Source of the DNA: Saccharibacillus endophyticus
GTDB taxonomy: Bacteria > Bacillota > Bacilli > Paenibacillales > Paenibacillaceae
Assembly: GCF_013185185.1 (NCBI RefSeq)
Contig: NZ_JAAZWE010000001.1
Location: 930,001-994,000, forward strand
Direction: 5' to 3'
Length of the DNA stretch: 64,000 nt
Shown here: piece by piece, positions 25,953-36,033 of the stretch
How positions within the stretch are numbered: the stretch's first letter is position 1
Layout: every line of letters begins with the position of its first letter
The notes under the pieces: model-generated
Database searches by the model: none
Seen by the model: the letters and a program-made list of their open reading frames with translations, nothing else
What the model was told of the DNA's origin: nothing
Program-made: the position numbers and the translations under genes

Positions 25953-26999
25953 TCAGGCATACAGATGACAAGCCACCTGCCGATTCCCGTATGTCTTCAA
26001 CTCCGGAAGCTCCGCCCTGCAGCGTTCGGTCGCAACCGGACACCGTGTATGGAAAGCACAGCCCGAAGGCGGATTAGCCGGGCTTGGAACATCTCCCTTC
26101 AGCACGATGCGATCCCGAAGCGCGTCCGGGTCCGGCTGCGGAACGGCCGACATCAGCGCCTTCGTGTAAGGATGCAGAGGTTCCGCGAACATCTCTGCCG
26201 TCGGTGCCAATTCAACCAGTTTCCCCAAGTACATCACGCCGACGCGGTCGCTGATGAAGCGGACGACCGACAGATCATGGGAGATGAACATATAGGTCAG
26301 GCCGAGCTGCTGCTGCAAATCCTGCATCAAATTGAGCACCTGGGATTGAATCGAGACGTCCAGTGCAGAGACCGGCTCGTCACAGACGATAAAGCGCGGA
26401 TTCAGTGCCAGTGCCCGAGCGATTCCGACCCGCTGCCGCTGGCCGCCCGAGAACTCATGCGGGAAACGGCTGGCATGATACGGCGAGAGACCGACTGTTT
26501 CCATGAGGGAATCGATTCGGTCTTCCAATTCCTTTTGGCCGATCGTCTCGTGCGTACGCAGCGGTTCTTCGAGAATCTGACGTACCGTCCAGCGCGGATC
26601 GAGAGAAGCATACGGATCTTGGAACACCATCTGCATATTCGTGCGGAACTTGCGCAATTGTTCGGGATTCAGCGCACGGATATCCGTGCCTTCAAATCGG
26701 ATTTCGCCTGCTGTCGGTTCAACCAAACGCAATACGGCCCTTCCGGTTGTTGACTTGCCGCAGCCGGATTCGCCGACAATCCCAATCGTCTCGCCGCGCT
26801 TAATCGACAAACTCACGCCATCGACCGCACGCACCGCGCCTGCCGGCTGTCTGCTGAACATCTTTTTGCGGATCGGATAATGCTTGGTCAAATTCCGAAT
26901 TTCGAGCAGGACGTCAGAGTCGGTCGGCTGCAGAGAATCCGAACCTTGTAGCGATGTCGCACCGTTCAACGTTTCTTCCGGTTTATTCAAGGTACTCAT
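25953..26999 (-). CDS. Peptide-type ABC transporter ATP-binding protein (OppF/DppF)
   Basis: A 348-residue ATPase that powers the permease at 31041-32982 together with the DppD-type ATPase. Walker [10 protein letters not shown] at about 76-84, signature FSGGQRQR, Walker B ending CDEPVSALD, and the C-terminal oligopeptide/dipeptide domain with [12 protein letters not shown], where a cysteine cluster may bind an iron-sulfur centre in this family. The ATG at 26999 follows GGAGGCGG and overlaps the dppD stop by four bases. A longer frame to 27044 has no site. Confidence 0.93.
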   Translation of the reverse strand: MSTLNKPEETLNGATSLQGSDSLQPTDSDVLLEIRNLTKHYPIRKKMFSRQPAGAVRAVDGVSLSIKRGETIGIVGESGCGKSTTGRAVLRLVEPTAGEIRFEGTDIRALNPEQLRKFRTNMQMVFQDPYASLDPRWTVRQILEEPLRTHETIGQKELEDRIDSLMETVGLSPYHASRFPHEFSGGQRQRVGIARALALNPRFIVCDEPVSALDVSIQSQVLNLMQDLQQQLGLTYMFISHDLSVVRFISDRVGVMYLGKLVELAPTAEMFAEPLHPYTKALMSAVPQPDPDALRDRIVLKGDVPSPANPPSGCAFHTRCPVATERCRAELPELKTYGNRQVACHLYA

Positions 27000-27988
27000 G
27001 ATCCCACCGCCTCCTTCTCCATCTGCCGCAGGAAACACCGACACTGATGACCGCTTTCCGTCGACAACAATTCAGGAGCCGATTCTTCGCATTGGCGCAT
27101 CTTCACCGGACAACGCGGAGCGAATCGACATCCCGGCGGTAGTTCTAACGGATTCGGCACTTGTCCAGGGATGGATGCCAGGCGCTCGCGACCTTCCGAT
27201 AGCTGCGGCAGCGAGTCGAGCAAACCTTGCGTATACGGATGCTGCGGACTGCGGAACAATGTGCGCACATCCGTTTCTTCCACGACCTGCCCGGCATACA
27301 TGACGACCACGCGATCGCACATTTCAGCCACAACGCCGAGGTCATGGGTAATCATCAAAATCGCGGTGCCTTCCTCTTGCTGCAGCTCGCGCATGAGGTC
27401 CAAAATTTGCGCTTGAATAGTTACGTCCAATGCCGTTGTCGGTTCGTCAGCGATCAGCAATTCGGGTTTGCAAACCATAGCCATGGCAATCATGACACGC
27501 TGGCGCATACCGCCGGATAGTTCATGCGGATACTGTTTCACAATCTGCTCCGGCCGCGAGATTCCGACTTTTCGCAGCATCTCGATCGACAAAAGTTCGG
27601 CTTCTTTGCGTCCGATCTTCAAGTGGTAACGTGCCGATTCCGCAACTTGACGCCCGATGCGAATGACCGGATTGAGCGAGGTCATAGGTTCTTGAAAAAT
27701 CATCGCCATCCGATTGCCGCGTACTCTGCGAATATCCCGTGCTGACTTACGAACGAGATCTTCTCCTTTGAACCGGATTTCGCCTGCCGCGATCCGACCG
27801 ATCTTTTTGGGCAACAGCTGCATGATCGACAGCGAGGTGATGCTTTTTCCGCAGCCGGACTCCCCGACGATCCCAAGGGTCTCGCCTCTGGAAATCTTCA
27901 GATCGATCCCGTCCACCGCGCGAATGACCCCCCCGCCGGTCACAAACTCGGTCCGCAACCCGGATACTTCAAGCAATTCCGCCGTCAT
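26996..27988 (-). CDS. Peptide-type ABC transporter ATP-binding protein (OppD/DppD)
   Basis: A 330-residue ATPase with Walker A GESGCGKS, signature LSGGMRQRV, Walker [13 protein letters not shown] and the C-terminal Cys-rich oligopeptide/dipeptide domain ([14 protein letters not shown]). Two ATGs lie six bases apart; the second (27988) sits at better spacing from GGGGAGGG. It follows the M20 hydrolase gene by 33 bases, so the ATPases are the distal genes of the operon dppB-dppC-SBP-M20-dppD-dppF. Confidence 0.93.
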   Translation of the reverse strand: MTAELLEVSGLRTEFVTGGGVIRAVDGIDLKISRGETLGIVGESGCGKSITSLSIMQLLPKKIGRIAAGEIRFKGEDLVRKSARDIRRVRGNRMAMIFQEPMTSLNPVIRIGRQVAESARYHLKIGRKEAELLSIEMLRKVGISRPEQIVKQYPHELSGGMRQRVMIAMAMVCKPELLIADEPTTALDVTIQAQILDLMRELQQEEGTAILMITHDLGVVAEMCDRVVVMYAGQVVEETDVRTLFRSPQHPYTQGLLDSLPQLSEGRERLASIPGQVPNPLELPPGCRFAPRCPVKMRQCEESAPELLSTESGHQCRCFLRQMEKEAVGS

Positions 27989-28021
27989 GGTCATCCCTCC
28001 CCTTCTTTTCGAATCAACGCT

Positions 28022-29305
28022 TTACTTCACGCCCAGGTATTTCAATGCCGTTAAGGCATACACTTTGGCACATTGGATAATTTGGTCGACGGGCGCCTTT
28101 TCGTTTAACCCGTGAATCGTGGACAACTCGGCCGGACCATATTGAAGCACCGGGATATGATGCTTGCGGAAATGCCGAGCGTCACTGGATGCCCATTGCA
28201 GCACGCCGTACGCTTCTTGCCCGCTGACCTCGGAGATCATTTCAACCAGATCGGATACGATCGGCTCATGCGGCGGCGTCCAATTGGCGTTACCCTGGAA
28301 ACCGAACGGCTGGACGGTCGTCTCGATGCCCGCTTCCAGCAGCAGTGAGTTCGCACGTTCCATCACTGCCAGATAATCGACGCCGAACGGAACGCGACTG
28401 TCGACCTGTACCGTGCACCGATCTGCGACCACATTGACTTTTGTGCCGCCTTCGATCGTGCCGATATTGACGGTAACATGATCGAATACCTGCTCCGAAC
28501 CAGGCGCCGCGCCTTCTCTGTGGATGGCATAATCTTTGGAGATTCGAATAATTTCCTGAACCTCGTTCGGAATATTAGGCTTGATGTCCCACAGCTTTTG
28601 CAGCGCTTCGATTCCTTTGGCCGCTTTGACAATAGCACTCACGCCTACTACAGGAGACAAGCTGCCGTGACCCGGCGTACCTTCTACCGTAAACTCGAAC
28701 CAACAACTGCCTTTTTGCCCGATTGTCGGATTGAGCGGACCGGAAGGTTCGGCAATGACGGCAGCCGTGCCTTCCACAAGGCCTCGATCCAGCACCCAAG
28801 GAACGCCGAGGTGACCGCCCGTCTCCTCGTCCGGAACGATAAGCAGCGAGAGATCGCCTTGAAGCGGAACCTTCAGCTCAGCCAACAGCACCGTCGCAAA
28901 AATCAAGCCCGCCAAACCGCCTTTCATGTCGGAAGCTCCGCGCCCCAGCATGTAGCCGTCACGAACTTCTCCGCAAAACGGATCGAAATCCCAACGTTCC
29001 AAGTCTCCGGCAGGCACGACATCGGTATGGCCGCAATAGATCAACTTTTTCTTTTCCGAATCAGACGATGCCGCACCGCCTAATGTCGAAACCAGATTCC
29101 ACATCGTTTCGGTTGTTTCATGCACGGTGGTATCCATTCCTGCCTTTTTCAAATAAGCAATAATAAATTGACTGATATCGCGGGAATCCCCCGGTGGGTT
29201 CTCAGACGGAAAACGAATCAACGCCGAACATAATTCCAGCAGCTCGTCTTGCCTGTTATCAATCTCTTGTAGCAGCCTGGCTTTCCAATCGATGCTGTCT
29301 GTCAT
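28022..29305 (-). CDS. M20-family metallohydrolase (ArgE/DapE/peptidase type)
   Basis: A 427-residue di-zinc hydrolase of amide bonds. Metal ligands and catalytic residues are visible: His93 and Asp95 in CGHTDVVPAGD, Asp126 in ASDMKGG, and Glu160/Glu161 in VPDEETGG, with the dimerisation domain after residue 200 (TVEGTPGHGS). The ATG follows AAGGAGTG. Encoded between the binding protein and the ATPases of a peptide-type importer, it most likely deacylates or cleaves the imported compound in the cytoplasm. It lacks a signal peptide. Whether it acts as deacetylase or dipeptidase cannot be told from sequence. Confidence 0.92.
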   Translation of the reverse strand: MTDSIDWKARLLQEIDNRQDELLELCSALIRFPSENPPGDSRDISQFIIAYLKKAGMDTTVHETTETMWNLVSTLGGAASSDSEKKKLIYCGHTDVVPAGDLERWDFDPFCGEVRDGYMLGRGASDMKGGLAGLIFATVLLAELKVPLQGDLSLLIVPDEETGGHLGVPWVLDRGLVEGTAAVIAEPSGPLNPTIGQKGSCWFEFTVEGTPGHGSLSPVVGVSAIVKAAKGIEALQKLWDIKPNIPNEVQEIIRISKDYAIHREGAAPGSEQVFDHVTVNIGTIEGGTKVNVVADRCTVQVDSRVPFGVDYLAVMERANSLLLEAGIETTVQPFGFQGNANWTPPHEPIVSDLVEMISEVSGQEAYGVLQWASSDARHFRKHHIPVLQYGPAELSTIHGLNEKAPVDQIIQCAKVYALTALKYLGVK

Positions 29306-29354
29306 GATTTAACACTCCTTAGCTTGACCGTTATGTTAGGGATGACCGTTGTTG

Positions 29355-29396
29355 CGAAAAAGAAACGGGAGACCGCCGAAACCCGGTCTCGCCGTT
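29355..29396 (-). terminator. Attenuator hairpin between binding protein and M20 genes
   Basis: On the minus strand AACGGCGAGACC pairs with GGTCTCCCGTT (one bulge) and is followed by TCTTTTT. It lies 37 bp after the binding-protein stop and should let more binding protein than downstream enzymes be made. Confidence 0.6.
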
Positions 29397-29432
29397 CTGC
29401 ACGCCGGCCTTGTCGAGAGAAGAATGGACTGC

Positions 29433-31007
29433 TTATTGCGCCTTGCTGATGGTATTGAAGCGAATAACCTCGTCCGGGTAGTAAATATATCCGCTCACTT
29501 TGTTGTTCATGCCTACAATGCGATTGTATTCGTACAGGTAAGACCATGGGGAATCCGTCGTAATCAGTTCCTGCGCTTTGGCATACAGTTCGTTGCGCTT
29601 GCTCTGATCCGCTTCCTTGCCGGCTTCTTCCCACAGCTTGTCGACTTCAGGATTACTGTAGTTGATATAGTTCGACGAACCTTCGCTGGAAAGCAGGAAG
29701 CCGAGGTGATAACCCGGATCATTGACGAACGAAGTCCATTTGGAGATAAAGGCCGTCAAATTTTTCTCTTTTTGCATCTCAAGGAACTGGGCGCGCGCAA
29801 CCTTCTCGATGTTCATAGTTACGCCGATCTTCGCGAGTTCCGCCTGGATAATAACCGCATCGTCCTCCCAGTCTTGGAAGCCCGAACCGAGCGTCAGATC
29901 GAAGGCGAATCCGTCTGGGTAACCGGCTTCGGTCAGCAGTTCTTTCGCTTTGTCGAGATTGGTGTCATACACATAGCCTGCATCAGTGTACCCCGGCGTG
30001 TTGCTGGCGACTGCGCTTTTCATTTGCTTGGCTTGACCGTACATGACATCGCCGATCAGTTGCTCGTAAGGAATTGCGTAAGAGATCGCTTGGCGAACTT
30101 TGGCATTGTCGAAAGGAGCCACTTTGTTGTTCATCGCGAAGTACAAAATCCGATTGCTTGCGTTGGATTGAACGGTCAGGTTCTCATTGCTTTGCAGAGC
30201 CGATACGTCTTTCGCCGGAATCTCGATCGCCATGTCGACGTCGCCTTTATCCAGCAGCAGTACGCGGTTCGAAGCTTCTTTCGTAAACTTCAACGTGACC
30301 TTGCTCAGCGCCGGAGCGCCGTTCCAATACTCCGCGTTAGCGCTGAATACCGCTTCGCTGGCCGGGTCCCATTTGTCGATCTTGAACGCGCCGGAGCCTG
30401 CCGTGTTGGTCTTCAGGTAATCGTCGGCTTGGCCTTCCATCGCCTTTTGATCGATAATCGAGAAGTTATACAAGGCGATAATCTGCATGAACATGTGATT
30501 CGCCTGGTTCAAGGTGATTTTCACCGTAGAGTCGTCCGGTGCTTCTACGCTCTTGATATCTGCCATTCCGTACAGGAAGCTGCCCGAACTCGAAGCGCCG
30601 AGACGTTCATAGGAGTAGACCACGTCTGCCGAGGTCATCGGGTTCCCGCTTTGGAACTTCACGCCGTCTTGCAAGGTAAAGGTATATTCGGTTCCGTCCG
30701 CCGATTCTTCCCAACTTTTGGCGAGCATCGGCTGGATGTCGTCGGTATTGGCTACTTCCGAGCCGTCGACTGTCTTTTTCCCGTAGGTGACCAGTTGGTC
30801 GTAAGCCGCCAAAACGAGCGTGTCGGATGTTAGATCGCTTGCTTCGGCAGGGTCCATTGTCGTTCCGCCTTCGGAATACGCAACCGTCAAGGTAGGCTTG
30901 GCTTGTTCGCCGTCCGCATTTGCCGTTTGTTGGTTTGCATTGCTTGCACAACCGCTCAATACGATCGAAAGAGCCAGAAATCCGCCGAACAATTTCATTT
31001 TTTTCAT
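29433..31007 (-). CDS. Peptide-type ABC solute-binding lipoprotein (family 5)
   Basis: A 524-residue binding protein of the OppA/DppA fold. The signal peptide ends in lipobox VLSGC with Cys20. The mature part opens TLTVAYSEGGTTMDPAEASD, the typical family 5 start, and length is normal. GGGGAGATTC precedes the ATG. It is the third gene of the operon, after dppB and dppC (34 bp gap). The M20 enzyme downstream and the AroM/racemase cluster upstream suggest the ligand is a peptide-like or N-acylated amino acid compound. Confidence 0.93.
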   Translation of the reverse strand: MKKMKLFGGFLALSIVLSGCASNANQQTANADGEQAKPTLTVAYSEGGTTMDPAEASDLTSDTLVLAAYDQLVTYGKKTVDGSEVANTDDIQPMLAKSWEESADGTEYTFTLQDGVKFQSGNPMTSADVVYSYERLGASSSGSFLYGMADIKSVEAPDDSTVKITLNQANHMFMQIIALYNFSIIDQKAMEGQADDYLKTNTAGSGAFKIDKWDPASEAVFSANAEYWNGAPALSKVTLKFTKEASNRVLLLDKGDVDMAIEIPAKDVSALQSNENLTVQSNASNRILYFAMNNKVAPFDNAKVRQAISYAIPYEQLIGDVMYGQAKQMKSAVASNTPGYTDAGYVYDTNLDKAKELLTEAGYPDGFAFDLTLGSGFQDWEDDAVIIQAELAKIGVTMNIEKVARAQFLEMQKEKNLTAFISKWTSFVNDPGYHLGFLLSSEGSSNYINYSNPEVDKLWEEAGKEADQSKRNELYAKAQELITTDSPWSYLYEYNRIVGMNNKVSGYIYYPDEVIRFNTISKAQ

Positions 31008-31040
31008 ATGAATCTCCCCTTTTCCTATGCAAGTCTATGT

Positions 31041-31952
31041 TTACTTCCCGGAGCGAAGCCGCGGATCAAGCACGTCGCGCAGTCCGTCTCCAAGCAGGTT
31101 GAAACCAAGTATCGCAGTCGCGATGCCCAGACCCGGGAAGGTGACCAGCCACCATTGACCGGAAATGATATACTCGCGTCCCTCCGCAATCATGGCGCCC
31201 CATTCCGCAATCGGCGGCTTGACGCCAAGTCCGAGGAAGCTCAAGCTGGATGCGGTCAGAATGGCAAAGCCCATACCGAGCGTAGCTTGGACCAACAGCG
31301 GAGCAAGCGCATTGGGCAAAATATGTCGGAACAAAATGACTTTATCCTTGACTCCGATCGCACGACTCGCCTCGATATATTCTTTTTCCTTGAGCGAGAT
31401 GGTCTGGCCGTACATCAATCGGGCAAACTCCGGAATCCCGACGACGCCGACCGCAATCATCGCACTGGTGAGCCCGGCTCCGATCGATGCCGCAATCGCC
31501 ATCGACAGCACCAGCGAAGGGAAAGCCAACAAAATATCCATCAAACGCATGATTACATTGCCGATTCGGCCGCCGTAGTAGGCTGCGATTCCGCCAAGCG
31601 GCACGCCGATGCAAAAGGAAATCGCGACGGCGATCAAGCCTGTCCAGATACTGATACGGGCACCGTACAAAACGCGACTGAGTACGTCTCGCCCAAAGTT
31701 ATCGGTTCCGAACCAATGCGCCGCATTCGGAGCTTGCAGCTTAGAGGCCGTATCCGTCAGCGTCGGCCCATACGGCGCAACCAAAGGTGCAATAATAGCG
31801 AGGATCGTCCAGATGATAATGAAGCCAAATCCCAGCATGGCCAGACGATTTTTCATCAATAGCCGGGTAAAAGTCTGCCGTTTCGCCGCAGCGACTTGCG
31901 CCGAAGGTTGCGGGACAGGATTGGGAACAAGCGTTGTTGCCGTTTCACTCAT
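31041..31952 (-). CDS. Peptide-type ABC transporter permease (DppC)
   Basis: A 303-residue membrane protein with the DppC N-terminal domain (QTFTRLLMKNRLAMLGFGF), HWFGTDNFGRDVLSRVLYG, and an EAA-type loop, EYIEASRAIGVKDKVILFRHILPN. It ends with the conserved DGLRDVLDPRLR. GGAGGCTTAACCC precedes the ATG. It pairs with the DppB protein encoded 19 bp upstream. Confidence 0.94.
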   Translation of the reverse strand: MSETATTLVPNPVPQPSAQVAAAKRQTFTRLLMKNRLAMLGFGFIIIWTILAIIAPLVAPYGPTLTDTASKLQAPNAAHWFGTDNFGRDVLSRVLYGARISIWTGLIAVAISFCIGVPLGGIAAYYGGRIGNVIMRLMDILLAFPSLVLSMAIAASIGAGLTSAMIAVGVVGIPEFARLMYGQTISLKEKEYIEASRAIGVKDKVILFRHILPNALAPLLVQATLGMGFAILTASSLSFLGLGVKPPIAEWGAMIAEGREYIISGQWWLVTFPGLGIATAILGFNLLGDGLRDVLDPRLRSGK

Positions 31953-31971
31953 GGGTTAAGCCTCCTTGGTT

Positions 31972-32982
31972 TCACTCGTAACGAATACGCGGATCGATCC
32001 AGCCATAAATCAGATCGACGAGCAAATTAATCAGGCTGTAGAGCAGTGCGCTCACTAAAGTAAAAGCCTGAATCGGTGCGTAGTCGGCAGCGAGAATGGA
32101 ATCCGTGACGTAACCACCAACGCCCGGCCAAGAGAAAATCGTTTCGGTAATGACCGCACCGCCTAGCAAATAGCCGAATTGCAGTCCCAGCACGGTCAGC
32201 GTCGGGATCAACGCGTTCACCAGAGCATGACGGGAAATCACCAGAAACTCATGAATCCCTTTAGCCCGCGCGGTACGGATAAAGTCTTGTCCGATGACTT
32301 CCAGCATGCTGGAGCGCATCATTCGGGCTACGATCGCCATCGTTCCGGTGCTAAGGCAGATCGCGGGTAAAATCAGATGCGCCAGACTGGATCGGAAAGC
32401 AAGAAAGTCGCCGGTAATGAGACTGTCGATCAGATACAATCCGGTAATATCGGTGGGCGGGTTCAAGTCACCGCTGATTCTTCCCATCGGCGCGGGCGAC
32501 CAGCCCAGAATCGAATAGAAAATGTAGATGAACATCAAGCCCAACCAGAAGATCGGCACGCACGCCCCAATGAGGGAAAAGACTCGCGAGATATGATCGG
32601 CAATCGACTCTTTACGCGTAGCCGCGATAATGCCGACCGGAATAGCAACGAGCACCGCGATCAAAATACTGAACAGCGTCAATTCGATCGTAGCGGGGAA
32701 ACGGTTGGCGAAGTCTTCGGCTACCGTATGTCCCGTGTGATACGCCATGCCCAGATCTCCCTGGAACAACTTGATCACGTAGCTGAAAAACTGCATGTAC
32801 AACGGCTGATCGAGCCCCATATCGCGCCTGATGTTCTCAATGACCGTATCATCCGCTTGTTCGCCTGCCATCATCACCGCCGGATCGCCCGGCAGGACTC
32901 TCGACAGAATGAACGTGATAATCACGATCCCAAGCAGCGACGGAATCATCTGTCCCAGCCTTTTCACGGTATATCCAAACAA
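31972..32982 (-). CDS. Peptide-type ABC transporter permease (DppB)
   Basis: A 336-residue permease and first gene of the operon. The N-terminus, YTVKRLGQMIPSLLGIVIITF, and RVLPGDPAVMMAG are typical of DppB, as is the EAA-type loop DFIRTARAKGIHEFLVISRHALVNA near the C-terminus. The TTG at 32982 fits the AAAAGGGGTGG site best; a GTG three codons upstream (32991) overlaps that site. The 460-bp upstream region contains repeat copy E and presumably the promoter, which was not pinned down. Confidence 0.92.
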   Translation of the reverse strand: MFGYTVKRLGQMIPSLLGIVIITFILSRVLPGDPAVMMAGEQADDTVIENIRRDMGLDQPLYMQFFSYVIKLFQGDLGMAYHTGHTVAEDFANRFPATIELTLFSILIAVLVAIPVGIIAATRKESIADHISRVFSLIGACVPIFWLGLMFIYIFYSILGWSPAPMGRISGDLNPPTDITGLYLIDSLITGDFLAFRSSLAHLILPAICLSTGTMAIVARMMRSSMLEVIGQDFIRTARAKGIHEFLVISRHALVNALIPTLTVLGLQFGYLLGGAVITETIFSWPGVGGYVTDSILAADYAPIQAFTLVSALLYSLINLLVDLIYGWIDPRIRYE

Positions 32983-33272
32983 TCGATCCACCCCTTTTTG
33001 TTCTTTAGCTGTTGTCCGTTTTCCTCACATCTACATTTCCAAATCCCTTTTTCAATTCGCGTTTCAGTGATTTGTGCTCATTCTACAGAGATTAAGACCG
33101 GTTCACTACGTCCTATTCCGCTAAAAAAACAAAGCTTCTCCTGTCCTCCAAGCACGAATATCACTCTTTATGTCAATTATTTTCCTCAATACAGCTAAAC
33201 CGCTTTAAAACAAAGAAGCTTCAAAGCAAAAAAAGAACCTAGAATTACCTTAGATGCAACGCACCAAGAAAA

Positions 33273-33432
33273 CGTAACTGGAAGCGAGACGACGGAGAGA
33301 GAAATTCAGTGAAAAACGCCTTTGAACTCGGAAAATTCCTTAGTTAAATCCAATCCATTTTCCGAGTGAGACAGCGTTCTGAACGAATTTCTCTCGCAGT
33401 CGTCTCGCTTCCCGCTTCAAAGTAACTTTCGA
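33273..33432 (-). repeat. Interspersed palindromic repeat, copy E (longest copy)
   Basis: Outer arms GAAGCGAGACGAC and GTCGTCTCGCTTC, then GAGAGAAATTCAGTG and CGAATTTCTCTC, then the central stem ACTCGGAAAAT with ATTTTCCGAGT. Its outer flank CGTAACTGGAAGCGAGA is near-identical (inverted) to that of copy F. It lies between the pucR stop and dppB. Confidence 0.9.
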
Positions 33433-33451
33433 GAACAGCCTGAATCCGAGT

Positions 33452-34981
33452 TCACTCAGATGGTTGTTCAGACAAATAATAGGCAATCAGACAAAGATGC
33501 AAAGTCAGTTGCTCATGCGGATCATTAAGGTCAAAACCCGCAATATCGCGAATACGTTCCAAACGATATTTCACCGAATTGCGATGAATAAACAAATGAT
33601 TAGCTGTATCTATCAGACTTCCGCGGCTTTTCAGATAAAAGAATAAGGTTCGCAGCAGATCCCCGCCATGATCTTCGTCGTACTGTTTGAGTTTACCCAA
33701 CCGCCGCTCGAATAAGGCTTTGAATCCGACGTCGTCCGCGGTGCCGCGCAAAAGATGGTACAGTTCAATCTCTTCATAGTCCGTCAATTCTCCGCCGCTG
33801 AGTTTGTTCGAGATCGACAAAGCACTCCGCGCTTCGCTATACCCTTCATGAATATCCCACAGCCATTTGGGACGTCCGATTCCTGCCCTGCACCGGGAAA
33901 GTCCGGATTCTTTGCTTCGCATCCAATCCTTAACTACACTTGTCCAGACATGAGTCTCTTCCAGCGTTGTCGTTTCTTTTGACGCAAACATAGGCAAGAA
34001 CAAAATGGCCCGATTGCTGCGGAATTCCACGTGCGGCTTGACGCCTCGACTGGCAGCTTCTTGTTGAAGCAGACGAATTAATCCGGTCTCGTCCGGCGAT
34101 AGATCGCCTTCAATGACAACGACCTGCCACATCTGTGCCGGATTCATTCCAAGTTGACGGCCCCGTTGCTCCGCTTCGTGCCGTGACAATCCTGGAGGCG
34201 TCATCAGCTCGTCGATAAAATTTCCTCGGAGTCGGCTCTCGGTATCCGCAACGATCTTGTCGCGCATCAGCTCCAACGCCAGTACCAATCGAAACTGCTC
34301 AATCGCAACCCCTTCCAGCTCATCCAATTCGCGCTTATCAACAAGCAGACGAGCTACAGAGCGTCGGTCGACATCGATATTCCATTCTTGCGGATGCTCC
34401 GCGGTTCGATAGTCCCAGCCGACGGGGGAAGCAACAAGCGTGCAACCTGCATAGTCCACGACAGCCGTTGACGTTCCAAGCAGCGCGGATACCTGATCCT
34501 GCACCGCTTGAATACCTGAATTTTCAAGTACCATTCGCGTCAACTTACGGTAAATTTCATCTGCACGGCGCAGTAATACCGCCTGTCGATCCAACACCTG
34601 CTCCATGACCGCTTGCGTAATGTCGGTGTAAGGAATTTCAGGCGGCAATTCAATCAGCGGCAATCCGGCTTCCTCGCTTGCAAGCAACGCTTCCTTTGGA
34701 ATTTCATTCAGAAAACGAGCAGGCTTGATCGCCAATCCCGCAGCCCCTCCCTGGGCCAGCGTACGGATCATGTCCGTCAGACGTGAAGGATCATGACGAA
34801 TGGAATAGGCCGTGGTCAGCATAAGCACGCCTTCTTTCACCCATCCTTTTAAATCCGGTACTTCAATAATGTCAATACAACGTACAGGGCGGCTTAATCC
34901 CTGTGCACCTCCGACCACTTTGGCCTGCCCGAGCAGAGGCATGCGAAGCAGTTCACTAACAGTCACTCCGGTCTTCTCCAC
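33452..34981 (-). CDS. PucR-family transcriptional regulator
   Basis: A 509-residue regulator with the PucR N-terminal ligand domain (residues 1-130, LLRMPLLGQAKVVGGAQGLS and KGWVKEGVLMLTTAYSI), a GGDEF-like degenerate middle, and the C-terminal PucR helix-turn-helix LIDTANHLFIHRNSVKYRLERI. Members control purine, amino acid or peptide catabolism in response to a metabolite. The start is GTG behind GAGGAGATC. It lies between the DUF1177 operon and the dpp operon on the same strand, so it is the likely activator of both. The inducer is unknown. Confidence 0.92.
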   Translation of the reverse strand: MEKTGVTVSELLRMPLLGQAKVVGGAQGLSRPVRCIDIIEVPDLKGWVKEGVLMLTTAYSIRHDPSRLTDMIRTLAQGGAAGLAIKPARFLNEIPKEALLASEEAGLPLIELPPEIPYTDITQAVMEQVLDRQAVLLRRADEIYRKLTRMVLENSGIQAVQDQVSALLGTSTAVVDYAGCTLVASPVGWDYRTAEHPQEWNIDVDRRSVARLLVDKRELDELEGVAIEQFRLVLALELMRDKIVADTESRLRGNFIDELMTPPGLSRHEAEQRGRQLGMNPAQMWQVVVIEGDLSPDETGLIRLLQQEAASRGVKPHVEFRSNRAILFLPMFASKETTTLEETHVWTSVVKDWMRSKESGLSRCRAGIGRPKWLWDIHEGYSEARSALSISNKLSGGELTDYEEIELYHLLRGTADDVGFKALFERRLGKLKQYDEDHGGDLLRTLFFYLKSRGSLIDTANHLFIHRNSVKYRLERIRDIAGFDLNDPHEQLTLHLCLIAYYLSEQPSE

Positions 34982-35314
34982 GATCTCCTCACCACCCTGT
35001 CTAAGTTGTTATCGCGTCTGTCCGAGTGCTCAAATGGAGTTTGCAACTCTTTCATCCGCCGACTTGCTCAATTTTCAGGTTAGTTTATCAGACATCGAAG
35101 GTTAAGAATAGAGCATGTTAGCTATTTGTGAAAAGTAAACGCTATCCTATTCCGTGTATATCCATCAATGGAAATGGATTCAATCATAACCTCGCATGAA
35201 TCTTGAAAAGAGCACAGCAAACAGGCTTTGCTTGCCGGAATACTTCTGCCGGAAAACAAAGCCCGTTGATTGTACAATCTGATAACTGATCCAAGTCGTT
35301 CGTTTACACCAAAT
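34982..35314. other. Intergenic region upstream of pucR
   Basis: No convincing gene. AT-rich around 35060-35160, which could hold the pucR promoter. An imperfect inverted repeat (ACAGGCTTTG ... CAAAGCCCGT) with internal CCGG boxes spans about 35220-35272. Confidence 0.4.
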
Positions 35315-35368
35315 CCTCTTATCAAACAATCCAACATCGCGATTACCATGACCGTGTTTGATAAGAGG
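35315..35368 (-). terminator. 14-bp inverted repeat after the racemase gene
   Basis: CCTCTTATCAAACA and TGTTTGATAAGAGG are perfect complements separated by 26 bases. It starts 17 bp after the racemase-fold gene stop. No T tract follows, so it may be an RNA-stabilising hairpin or an operator of PucR. Confidence 0.5.
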
Positions 35369-35384
35369 TTGCTCAAGCTGCAAT

Positions 35385-36020
35385 TTAAACCGTTAAGTCA
35401 TGTACGACTTCCGCGCCAAGTGCAAGAATCGGATCAACTGCGACAATCCCGGTTCGGGCGAACAGTTCTGCCGCAAAATCAATACTGGCAAAACCTGTGC
35501 AAGCCAATACGAGTACCTCGGCTCCTCTAGCTTGCAAACGCCGTGCCGCTTCAATCGCAGCCTCGCGTCCGGAAGGCGTCTGAAGATCAAGTGTCGTTAC
35601 GACGCCCTCCGGCCGGTCCATTCCGATATAAGCTTGACCCAGCACCTCATAAATGAGCGGCGGGATTTCCTCTAAAATAGTCAGTACGCCTACCCGTGGT
35701 GCAATGCGCAGCGCCCGACGCGCAGCACAAGACCCCGCGCCGTAGACAGGCACTCCCACCGCCAACCGTGCTTCTTCCAACGCCGGGTCAGCCGCACAAC
35801 TGATTCCGATGGCGCGGCAACCGCGAAGTTCCAGTTCCCGAGCCAACGCGACAATTTTCGGAAGCGATTCCGCTTCTGTCGCCTCATCATAGACTCCGTT
35901 CGGCTGATTCGGAATACAGGCGCTCAGCGTGCGAATACCGCTATCTTTTTGAATCAAAAGACCATGTTGATCGATATCCGCTTGTCGCTGCATCGTAATG
36001 ACGCGAATGATTCCCAGCAT
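35385..36020 (-). CDS. Asp/Glu/hydantoin racemase-family protein
   Basis: A 211-residue cytoplasmic protein of the Asp/Glu racemase superfamily. The two catalytic cysteines lie in GISCAADP (Cys75) and LACTGFA (Cys174), so proton transfer on both faces of the substrate is possible. AGGAGG precedes the ATG. It is the last gene of a four-gene operon (13 bp after the M29-like gene). The substrate may be an amino acid, hydantoin or similar; the neighbours suggest it changes the configuration of a released amino acid. Confidence 0.85.
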   Translation of the reverse strand: MLGIIRVITMQRQADIDQHGLLIQKDSGIRTLSACIPNQPNGVYDEATEAESLPKIVALARELELRGCRAIGISCAADPALEEARLAVGVPVYGAGSCAARRALRIAPRVGVLTILEEIPPLIYEVLGQAYIGMDRPEGVVTTLDLQTPSGREAAIEAARRLQARGAEVLVLACTGFASIDFAAELFARTGIVAVDPILALGAEVVHDLTV

Positions 36021-36033
36021 AGACGACCTCCTC

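Noticed and set aside
29349..30833. 494-codon plus-strand frame opposite the peptide-binding lipoprotein gene
   Set aside because: Antisense shadow of a gene with a clear signal peptide and family match; composition is not protein-like.
35122..35376. 84-codon minus-strand frame between the racemase gene and pucR
   Set aside because: No ribosome binding site, overlaps the 14-bp inverted repeat, and the product has no domain-like pattern.
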